Source: CAYSLA01 sp964431685 (GTDB taxonomy: Bacteria; Armatimonadota; UBA5829). From it: a DNA stretch of 11,620 nucleotides. This document shows positions 1 through 5,367 of the stretch, in pieces. Location: contig CAYSLA010000109.1 of NCBI GenBank assembly GCA_964431685.1, forward strand, positions 1 through 11,620, written 5' to 3'. Under the pieces are notes generated by a model that was given only the letters and a program-made list of their open reading frames with translations, was not told the DNA's origin and did not search any database. Positions within the stretch are counted from its first letter, which is position 1. Every line of letters starts with the position of its first letter. Both the position numbers and the translations under genes were made by a program.

Positions 1-226
1 GCGCGATGTGGAATTGCACCGTGTCGGGAGTCATATCAGAAACCCGATGAGTATGACTATATTGCTTTACGTGACGTTCCATACCGGTCTGCAACAGACC
101 CCAGCCGTCTACGTGTCGAACAAAAGGGCGGAGGCAACACAGAACCCACCCCCGCCCTCGTAACGCACCTGATACCGCTCGCAACGCTTCCGGAATGACT
201 GCTATCCAGCCGTCTGCCAGGAAAAA
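1..226. other. Left edge, no convincing gene
   Basis: This stretch follows the stop codon of the anti-sigma gene. It holds a terminator-like hairpin (listed separately) and a short perfect inverted repeat at 86-100 (GGTCTG-CAA-CAGACC) of unknown role. Plus frame 1 is open from base 1 to a TGA at 196-198 (65 codons), but it has no visible start, matches no family I know, and contains the hairpin, so it is not called. On the minus strand a short open frame starts with ATG at 82 and runs off the left edge (27 codons). It has no clear ribosome binding site and could equally be chance. Confidence 0.4.
118..158 (-). terminator. Rho-independent terminator of the sigma/anti-sigma operon
   Basis: Arms AGGGCGG (125-131) and CCGCCCT (152-158) pair perfectly. 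Two more G-C pairs follow after one mismatch (133-134 with 149-150). Read on the minus strand, the stem is followed at once by TTTTGTT. There is no T run on the plus side, so the terminator works leftward only. It lies about 70 bases beyond the anti-sigma stop codon, where the end of the operon is expected. Confidence 0.7.
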
Positions 227-766
227 CTACCGGTAGCCAAAAGATGCAAGACTGACGCTATAGCCAATTTCGGACTTCTCCGACACCCTGAGAGGCTCCT
301 GGGGAAACGCTTCCACCATACCGTTCTTAAGACCGCCAAATGCATCCTGAACAGCAACACGAGCAGCAAACGGAGATTTCGCCACGAGTGTGGACTGGTT
401 CATATTGGGAACGGGCCAACCAGTACCTCTGGGAGTCAAAGCCACCATAGCGAGCCCCGCAACCGCAAGAGCCGCAGCCACGGGACTCAATCTCTTGCGC
501 ACATTGTAGTCCAGCGCGCTTACAAATCTCTGGTAAGCGCCGGGTCTGGAGTGACCAAGATTCGCAAGGATCTGATCGGCAAATCCGGCTTTCGGCTGGA
601 CCGTGCGGAGCCTCGACAAGATCAGCTTTGCGCCCCTTATGGACTCCATCTCCTCGGCGCACGTCTCGCAGTATGAAACGTGGTGCCGAACCGCGAGCAT
701 CTCGCGACCAGTCAATTCCCCATCAATATAGGCGGAAATCACCTTTGTAACCTGATGGCAGTTCAT
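227..766 (-). CDS. Zinc-finger anti-sigma factor, single-pass membrane protein
   Basis: This 179-residue protein is the likely membrane-bound inhibitor of the ECF sigma factor encoded just upstream. Its N-terminus carries a ZAS-type zinc-finger signature: Cys3 and H29-x3-C33-x2-C36 in a helical region that would clamp the sigma factor in the cytoplasm. A hydrophobic segment near residues 94-111, preceded by basic residues (VRKR), is the probable membrane span. About 65 residues beyond it would lie outside the membrane, where a stress signal could trigger proteolysis. The ATG at 766 is preceded by an AGGTAGGTG ribosome binding site and lies 19 bases after the sigma stop codon, so the two are one transcription unit. 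Family-level function is fairly safe from motif and context. The signal sensed, and whether release needs regulated intramembrane proteolysis, cannot be read from the sequence. Confidence 0.85.
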   Translation of the reverse strand: MNCHQVTKVISAYIDGELTGREMLAVRHHVSYCETCAEEMESIRGAKLILSRLRTVQPKAGFADQILANLGHSRPGAYQRFVSALDYNVRKRLSPVAAALAVAGLAMVALTPRGTGWPVPNMNQSTLVAKSPFAARVAVQDAFGGLKNGMVEAFPQEPLRVSEKSEIGYSVSLASFGYR

Positions 767-785
767 GTTTTGTCACCTACCTCTG

Positions 786-1379
786 TCATTCAGTCGCGTT
801 GCCAAACAAATCGCCATGTTCCGTCAGTAAGTCTCTGAGCATCCTGCGTCCTCTATGCAATCGGGAACGAACCGTTCCTATGTTAGTATTGGTGGCTTCA
901 GCGATCTCTTCATAGGACAATCCCTGGAGATCGGCGTATACCACCGTAATCCTGAACACGGCAGGCATCGCTCGCAAAGCCTCCTGTATGCGCTCGTCCA
1001 TCTCTGCGCACAGAGCGAACTCTTCCGGACCCGCCGAAGTATCAGCTATTTCAAGAGGAGCCTCCCCTTCGCTCGTGACAACCGGCTGATCCAATGACCG
1101 CGTCCCGAACTTCGGCTTCCTCCTAAGCAAATCGATAAATGCGTTGGAGATAATCCTATACAGCCAGTTCTCGAATGGCATATCCCTGCGATACTGTCCG
1201 AAAAACCTGTAGGCCCTGATAAAGGCCTCCTGAGTCAAGTCCTCCGCGTCCGCATGGTTGCCTGCCATCCGATATGCAACGTTGTAGGCCTGCCTATGGT
1301 AACGATGCACCAGCTCATCAAACTCCTTGCGAGCTTCACCACGAGCCGCATCTGTTAGTACTTCAGAAAGCTCCACCAT
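786..1379 (-). CDS. ECF-subfamily RNA polymerase sigma factor (RpoE/SigW-like)
   Basis: This 197-residue sigma-70 family protein has only regions 2 and 4, as in extracytoplasmic-function sigma factors. Region 2 spans about residues 19-90, with the core-binding/-10 segment around DAEDLTQEAFIRAY (44-57) and the FENWLYRI and FIDLLRR motifs of 2.3-2.4. A variable linker covers 91-125. Region 4 (about 128-186) has the helix-turn-helix around LSYEEIAEATNTNIGTVRSR that reads the -35 element. The ATG at 1379 follows a strong GGGGGAGG ribosome binding site. An ECF-type promoter sits just upstream (1399-1427), so autoregulation is likely. The anti-sigma gene follows in the same unit. The neighbouring divergent cell-wall peptidase hints at envelope stress, but that gene has its own housekeeping promoter, so a regulatory link is not shown. 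Confidence 0.93.
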   Translation of the reverse strand: MVELSEVLTDAARGEARKEFDELVHRYHRQAYNVAYRMAGNHADAEDLTQEAFIRAYRFFGQYRRDMPFENWLYRIISNAFIDLLRRKPKFGTRSLDQPVVTSEGEAPLEIADTSAGPEEFALCAEMDERIQEALRAMPAVFRITVVYADLQGLSYEEIAEATNTNIGTVRSRLHRGRRMLRDLLTEHGDLFGNATE

Positions 1380-1398
1380 TCATCCTCCCCCAGTAGCA

Positions 1399-1449
1399 TG
1401 TACGCATTTAAACCCCTGCAAGGTTCCAAATTCGAAAAAAAAAGTTTTT
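1399..1449 (-). promoter_or_regulatory. ECF-type promoter of the sigma operon, with T-rich upstream element
   Basis: On the minus strand, GGAACC (1427-1422) is followed after 17 bases by CGTACA (1404-1399). This resembles the GGAAC...CGT pattern recognised by many ECF sigma factors. A homopolymeric tract (nine A on the plus strand, 1435-1443, then G and TTTTT at 1445-1449) lies immediately upstream of the -35, like an UP element. Transcription would start near 1392 and leave a very short leader (about 13 bases) that already contains the ribosome binding site. This suits autoregulation by the encoded sigma factor, which is an inference from the motif. Confidence 0.6.
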
Positions 1450-1489
1450 CCTGAGAGCGCGTTCACGCTCAGAAGCGCAGGAATCAGTG

Positions 1490-1518
1490 TTGACATACGG
1501 GGAAATACCCGCTACAAT
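1490..1518 (+). promoter_or_regulatory. Housekeeping sigma-70 promoter of the cell-wall peptidase gene
   Basis: A perfect -35 TTGACA (1490-1495) and a near-perfect -10 TACAAT (1513-1518) are separated by exactly 17 bases. Transcription should start near 1525 and give a leader of about 70 bases before the TTG start at 1596. The spacer holds a small inverted repeat, CGGG (1498-1501) and CCCG (1508-1511), which could be an operator or chance. This promoter rules out the in-frame TTG at 1521 as the real start, since it would lie at or before the transcript's 5' end. Confidence 0.85.
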
Positions 1519-1595
1519 GCTTGTCGTTAGCTGGGCCATGCGCGTCCAGACCTAAACGAGACCGCGAAAATCGAGTTTTGAAAGGACACAAAACC

Positions 1596-2519
1596 TTGAT
1601 CAGAAGGAGACCTAGCGGAGTAGTCGGGCTGACTCTCGCCGTGACCTCGGTGTTATTGAGCCTCGTTATTCCTTCATCCGCCGCTAAACACACTATCAAG
1701 CAGGGCGACAGTCTGTGGAAGATTGCAGCCAAGCACAAGACCACTGTATCAGCAATTTGCAGGGCAAATGGAATTTCCGAAAACGCAACTCTGAAGCTCG
1801 GAACAACCATCACTGTCCCATCAAAGCAAGCCGCCAAGCCCGCGGCCAAGGCTACTGCGGCTGCAGCCGCAAAGCCCAGGGTTATCCAGCGGACTGTTTA
1901 TATGCACGCGACGCACGACAATGTGGTGTTGCGAAGCAAACCATCGACATCAGCACAGAAACTAGGGTTGCTTAACCCCACGATGAACCTCAAGGCAATG
2001 TCGGTCCACGGATCGTGGGTTAAGGTATCCGCAGACGGTCGCCTGTGCGGTTACGTGAGCCGATCTCTTGTCGCTCACGGGCCTGGTACGTCCGCATCCA
2101 GCGAGACGTCGGCCAAAGCCCCACAGGAAGTGTCCACCGAGTCGGAGACTGCCGGTGACCAGGGACTCATCCGCACCGCTCTCAACTACCGCGGAACACG
2201 TTACAGAAGAGGCGGTACAAGCCGTGGCGGCTTCGACTGCTCCGGATTCACACGGTATATCTATGCCAAGTACGGAGTAGGATTGCCACATTCATCGTCC
2301 GCGCAGGCCAGTATCGGAACCCCCGTCAGCAAGAGCGAACTCAGAGAAGGTGATCTGGTGTTCTTCCAGACCTACCGCAAAGGCATTTCCCACGTTGGCA
2401 TATACATCGGCAACAACAGCTTTGTGCACGCGGCCAGCAACGGACGCGGAGTCACGGTAGACTCCCTCTCCTCAGGTTACTACGCTCCCAGGTACAGAGG
2501 CGCACGCAGGGTCAAGTGA
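1596..2519 (+). CDS. Secreted LysM-SH3-NlpC/P60 cell-wall endopeptidase
   Basis: The product is probably a peptidoglycan hydrolase that cleaves within the stem peptide (gamma-D-Glu to diamino acid type), acting outside the cytoplasmic membrane. I chose the TTG at 1596: AAAGGA lies 9 bases upstream, and translation from here starts directly with a classical signal peptide (MIRRR, a hydrophobic core, then SSAA near residue 30). That gives 307 residues. Domains in order: LysM glycan-binding motif (about 31-76, HTIKQGDSLWKIAAKHK), an Ala/Lys-rich linker, a bacterial SH3 domain (about 105-160), a Ser/Thr/Glu-rich linker, and a C-terminal NlpC/P60 domain (about 187-307). The expected catalytic residues are visible: Cys215 in GGFDCSGF, His266 in SHVGIYIG, and His278 in FVHAAS. 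It is the only plus-strand gene called here, with its own strong promoter and its own terminator. Confidence 0.92.
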   Translation: MIRRRPSGVVGLTLAVTSVLLSLVIPSSAAKHTIKQGDSLWKIAAKHKTTVSAICRANGISENATLKLGTTITVPSKQAAKPAAKATAAAAAKPRVIQRTVYMHATHDNVVLRSKPSTSAQKLGLLNPTMNLKAMSVHGSWVKVSADGRLCGYVSRSLVAHGPGTSASSETSAKAPQEVSTESETAGDQGLIRTALNYRGTRYRRGGTSRGGFDCSGFTRYIYAKYGVGLPHSSSAQASIGTPVSKSELREGDLVFFQTYRKGISHVGIYIGNNSFVHAASNGRGVTVDSLSSGYYAPRYRGARRVK

Positions 2520-2533
2520 ACTGCGTTCCCTGA

Positions 2534-2592
2534 CCAAACAAATGATCAGGCCATGCCGAATTCTCGCGGTTTCCGCATGGCCTGCTTCTTTT
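2534..2592. terminator. Bidirectional Rho-independent terminator
   Basis: A perfect 10-base-pair stem, CAGGCCATGC (2547-2556) with GCATGGCCTG (2575-2584), can extend by three inner pairs (2558-2560 with 2571-2573) after one mismatch. On the plus strand it is followed by CTTCTTTT, which ends the peptidase transcript. On the minus strand it is followed by ATCATTTGTTTGG, a T-rich tail that can end the long leftward operon. It sits between convergent genes, as such elements usually do. Confidence 0.8.
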
Positions 2593-2710
2593 GTGCCAGC
2601 CATTCATCTCTGCGGCATCCCGCGGCACTGCGAGTAGTCCGCTCGATGTCCGGCACCGTGTTCGATATGACTCTCAGCCGGGCAATCGTGCTTCAGGTGA
2701 ACAACTCGGG
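2593..2710. other. Short gap between terminator and small membrane-protein gene
   Basis: I see no gene or clear signal here. It would be the 3' untranslated tail of the leftward operon before the shared terminator. Open frames across it on both strands are compositionally unremarkable and lack ribosome binding sites. Confidence 0.4.
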
Positions 2711-3034
2711 CTATTGCGGACCCCGAGAGCGAGGTCTGACGGTGTATTCCCGATCGTATGCCGAAACCCCGGAAAGCATGGCGCCGTACGACGCCGCCAC
2801 AACAAGTGCGGCATAGTCGATTCTGAAGAACGCACCGAAAGAAGACAGACGCATCGCCACCATCGTCTGCGTCAGCGTTCCCACTCCAAGCAACATAAAT
2901 GCTGCGGAATAGAACCAGAACAACAAACGCCGGGTGGAGAACTGCTTGCTCATCTCGCGAAGATGCCGGGCGTAGGCGTGAGTTCCAAGCACCAAACACA
3001 CCAATGTCGCCGCCGCTTCAATGATCAGGGTCAT
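2711..3034 (-). CDS. Small three-helix membrane protein, function unknown
   Basis: I do not recognise this 107-residue protein. It has three hydrophobic stretches, near residues 3-21, 37-59 and 73-92. The loop between the first two is rich in basic residues (ARHLREMSKQFSTRR) and the tail is basic as well, so by the positive-inside rule a periplasmic N-terminus and cytoplasmic C-terminus are plausible. There are no conserved-looking Cys or His metal sites. The reality of the gene is supported by an AAGGTG ribosome binding site overlapping the stop codon of the upstream desulfurase, a 10-base gap to that gene, and the membrane-protein pattern itself. It is the last gene of the leftward run before the terminator. 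Its link to the desulfurase may only be shared transcription. Confidence 0.7.
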   Translation of the reverse strand: MTLIIEAAATLVCLVLGTHAYARHLREMSKQFSTRRLLFWFYSAAFMLLGVGTLTQTMVAMRLSSFGAFFRIDYAALVVAASYGAMLSGVSAYDREYTVRPRSRGPQ

Positions 3035-3044
3035 TGCTCACACC

Positions 3045-4223
3045 TTACCCACCCATGTCCGCGCCGTAGATGGGCGACATCTCACGAAGTCTTTCCACAA
3101 TCCTCGGCAACACGTCGAGGACTCTTGAGACGTGCGCCTCCGTATTGTCACGCCCCAGAGTCATCCGCAGCGAGCCGTGTGCAATCTCGTGCGGGAGGCC
3201 CAGAGCCATTAGCACGTGAGACGGATCGAGGGACCCGGAAGTACACGCTGATCCGGAAGACACACACATGCCATTCATATCCATCAGAAGGATCATTGAC
3301 TCACCTTCGACACCCTTGAATGAGAAATTCACGTTGTTCGGTAAGCGCTTTGCTCTGTGCCCATTGAGTTTTGCCTCAGGTATCCTCTCTATGATGCCGT
3401 CAATCAGCGCGTCCCTGATAGCTGTCTCTCTTTCCACCTCTTCAGTGAGTCGAGCAGCGGCGAGTTCTGCCGCCTTTCCGAATCCCGCTATTCCTGGCAC
3501 GTTGTGAGTGCCGGCGCGGCGGTTCTTTTCCTGCGCTCCGCCATACATGAAACGCGCCATCCTGGCCCCCTTGCGGACGTAGCACGCCCCCACCCCCTTG
3601 GGCCCGTACAGCTTGTGGGCAGACATCGCCATACTGTCGCAGTTGATCAAATTGACGTCGACCGGTATGTGTCCGACAGTCTGTACCGCATCCACGTGAA
3701 AATGGATGCCCCTGGCTTTCGCGATCTTGCCTATCTCCTCCACAGGCTCAATGGTCCCTACCTCGTTGTTGGCGTGCATGATCGATATCAGCACAGTATC
3801 ATCACGAACAGCAGACTCGAGCTGATCAACGCTCACGAGTCCGCATTCATCCACAGGCAGTATCGTTACCTCATATCCCTGCTTCTCCAGAAGATGGTAA
3901 GGCTCCAGGACAGCGTGGTGCTCGATCGCGGTAGTAATGATGTGTCTGCCTTTCTTCACCGCGGAAGCCGTGACACCGAATATGGCCCAGTTATCCGACT
4001 CGCTGCCACCGCTGGTGAATACTACCTCCTCGGGCTTAGCCCCGATCAGCTCTGCGACACGCACTCGAGCTTCTTCCACCACCTCCCCACCGTCTCTGCC
4101 GAGCGAGTATAGAGTGGTTGCACTGCCGAAGCGCTCGCGGAAAAAAGGCATCATGAAGTCGAGAACTTCGGGATCCACCGGAGTAGTAGCTGCGTGGTCG
4201 AGATAGATTGGCATATCAGGCAT
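3045..4223 (-). CDS. Cysteine desulfurase (NifS/IscS class)
   Basis: This PLP enzyme takes sulfur from L-cysteine, giving alanine and an enzyme persulfide that feeds Fe-S cluster assembly and other thio-cofactors. I chose the ATG at 4223, which has a GAGGAG site 7 bases upstream and begins MPDMPIYLDHAATTP. The upstream in-frame GTG at 4259 would add 12 atypical residues. The 392-residue length fits the family. Visible motifs are the N-terminal YLDHAATTP, SGGSESDN, the PLP-stacking His102 (EHHAVL), HVDAVQ with Asp178, the Schiff-base Lys204 (SAHKLYGPKG), and Cys327 in the class I loop SSGSACTSGSLDPSHVL. I leave the gene symbol blank because NifS and IscS cannot be separated without scaffold-protein context. 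It lies 157 bases after the menaquinone genes, whose MqnC and MqnE need [4Fe-4S] clusters. Confidence 0.95.
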   Translation of the reverse strand: MPDMPIYLDHAATTPVDPEVLDFMMPFFRERFGSATTLYSLGRDGGEVVEEARVRVAELIGAKPEEVVFTSGGSESDNWAIFGVTASAVKKGRHIITTAIEHHAVLEPYHLLEKQGYEVTILPVDECGLVSVDQLESAVRDDTVLISIMHANNEVGTIEPVEEIGKIAKARGIHFHVDAVQTVGHIPVDVNLINCDSMAMSAHKLYGPKGVGACYVRKGARMARFMYGGAQEKNRRAGTHNVPGIAGFGKAAELAAARLTEEVERETAIRDALIDGIIERIPEAKLNGHRAKRLPNNVNFSFKGVEGESMILLMDMNGMCVSSGSACTSGSLDPSHVLMALGLPHEIAHGSLRMTLGRDNTEAHVSRVLDVLPRIVERLREMSPIYGADMGG

Positions 4224-4247
4224 AGTTGTCTCCTCAACAAGAAAGTC

Positions 4248-4273
4248 GCCCTCAAGCACACGCTTGAGCGGGC
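4248..4273 (-). promoter_or_regulatory. Hairpin in the leader of the cysteine desulfurase gene
   Basis: CTCAAGC (4251-4257) and GCTTGAG (4262-4268) form a perfect 7-base-pair stem with a four-base loop. Flanking G/C bases can extend it with a bulge. On the minus strand it is followed by GCGACTTTCTTG, then by the GAGGAG ribosome binding site. The T run is too broken for a confident terminator. It could attenuate read-through from the upstream operon or stabilise the transcript. Confidence 0.4.
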
Positions 4274-4306
4274 ACGATTTGAAACGTCGGGTCGCAAAGA
4301 CCAGTC

Positions 4307-4330
4307 ATTGTAGTTTACCCAGACTCTGGG
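4307..4330 (-). promoter_or_regulatory. Candidate promoter/operator for the cysteine desulfurase gene
   Basis: A -10-like TACAAT (minus strand, 4312-4307) lies about 85 bases before the desulfurase start. No good -35 is found at 16-18 bases upstream. The spacer position is instead occupied by a perfect palindrome, CCCAGA-C-TCTGGG (4318-4330), which could bind a regulator. The lack of a -35 would suit an activator-dependent or weak promoter, but chance is possible. No clear terminator separates the deaminase gene from here, so co-transcription with the upstream genes is also possible. Confidence 0.3.
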
Positions 4331-4380
4331 CGTTCTATTCCGCGTCACGGCGATCCGTCATCGCACACCGGGCACGAACC

Positions 4381-5367
4381 CTATGCACAAGCTCCAAAAC
4401 GCGCTGCTGCAGTATCCAACTGCATCTTCTCAATCTCAGACTCGCTGAACCCGAGAGCGGTCATCGCAACGTCGATTTCGGAAACCAAAGAGACTCCGAA
4501 CATCGCCGGATCGTCGGTGTTGATGGACACGCTGACCCCACTGTCAAACAATCGTCTTATTGGATGCGATTGGACATTCTGAACCGCACCCGTAAGCAGA
4601 TTGCTCGTAATGCAGCACTCAACGTGGACTCGCAAGTCCGCCAGCCGCTTCACAAGCGCCGGGTCACAGACGGCACTTGTCCCGTGACCAATGCGAGCAA
4701 CTCCAAGCTGGTCGATGCACTGCCATACGCTTTCGGGGCCGGCAGCCTCGCCGGCGTGGGCAGACAGCCCCAGTCCCTTGTCTCTGGCCAGCCTGAACGC
4801 TTCAGCAAACCCAGCGGCCGGAAACGCACGCTCGTCGCCCCCCAGCGTAATCCCGACCACTCGACGGTCCATGGAGTTGGCTGCATAGTCAACCATTCGA
4901 CGAGCGTTATCCGCCCCCATGTTTCTCACCAGATCAATGATCAGGTATGATCGGATTCCAAGATCGCGCTCCGCACACTCGATAGCGGCAAGAGTATGAT
5001 GGAGCAGTCGGTCGTAATCAATCCCGCAGAACTGCTCCAATACGCTCGGAGCAAACGTGAGTTCCACATACCGCACGTTCTGATCCGCAAGTCTCGATAG
5101 CAGATCGCCAGTGATGAGGCCAAAATCCTCTTCGTTAGTCAGATATCGCACTATCTGCTTGTAGTGATCCAGAAAATCGCTGAAGCCGTCCTGCTTGTAG
5201 AGTCTTTGCACATCGGCACGGCTCGGAGACTTCTGCCCCAGTCTGCTCCTCGCAATGTCATAGAGCATATCGGGGCGTACCGACCCCTCAATATGCACAT
5301 GAAGCTCCGACTTGCGCAATCCTCGAACAAAAGCGTCTCGTGCGGCACGGTCTACGTCTTTATCCAC
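4381..5367 (-). CDS. Adenosine deaminase-family enzyme, probable aminofutalosine deaminase
   Basis: This metal-dependent deaminase of the Add family (COG1816) has 328 residues from the GTG at 5367. That start has GAGGA 9 bases upstream and overlaps the phosphorylase stop by 16 bases; a longer in-frame start at 5427 lacks support. Catalytic motifs are complete: metal ligands His23 and His25 (ELHVHIEGS), His204 and Glu207 (SAHAGE), His228 (RIGHGTS), and Asp285-Asp286 (NTDDP). Family proteins convert a 6-aminopurine nucleoside to the 6-oxo form. Some members once annotated as adenosine deaminases were shown to deaminate 6-aminodeoxyfutalosine in menaquinone synthesis. Being last in a tightly coupled mqn cluster, this one most likely turns aminofutalosine into futalosine. 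Alternatives are adenosine, 5'-deoxyadenosine or methylthioadenosine. Family is certain from motifs; the substrate is inferred from context. Confidence 0.85.
   Translation of the reverse strand: MDKDVDRAARDAFVRGLRKSELHVHIEGSVRPDMLYDIARSRLGQKSPSRADVQRLYKQDGFSDFLDHYKQIVRYLTNEEDFGLITGDLLSRLADQNVRYVELTFAPSVLEQFCGIDYDRLLHHTLAAIECAERDLGIRSYLIIDLVRNMGADNARRMVDYAANSMDRRVVGITLGGDERAFPAAGFAEAFRLARDKGLGLSAHAGEAAGPESVWQCIDQLGVARIGHGTSAVCDPALVKRLADLRVHVECCITSNLLTGAVQNVQSHPIRRLFDSGVSVSINTDDPAMFGVSLVSEIDVAMTALGFSESEIEKMQLDTAAARFGACA

Noticed and set aside
86..100. Perfect 6-base inverted repeat with 3-base loop as a terminator
   Set aside because: No T tract follows on either strand, and it lies beyond the better hairpin at 125-158.
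1..198. Open plus-strand frame of 65 codons from the left edge
   Set aside because: No start in the window, no recognisable family, and it contains a minus-strand terminator hairpin. It could still be the tail of a gene from outside the window.
2604..2999. Minus-strand frame of 131 codons overlapping the small membrane protein
   Set aside because: No ribosome binding site and mixed composition. The alternative frame has clear hydrophobic helices and a coupled start.
2591..3319. Plus-strand open frame (242 codons) spanning the terminator end and the desulfurase 3' end
   Set aside because: The translation is rich in Arg, His and Ser with no domain pattern, as expected for an antisense frame. 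The membrane protein on the opposite strand explains the region better.
3357..4112. Long plus-strand open frame (251 codons) opposite the cysteine desulfurase
   Set aside because: It is antisense to a well-conserved gene, has no ribosome binding site, and its translation shows no family motif.
4381..5367. Plain adenosine deaminase of purine salvage
   Set aside because: Not excluded by motifs, but the overlap with mqn genes and known misannotation of aminofutalosine deaminases make the menaquinone role more likely.
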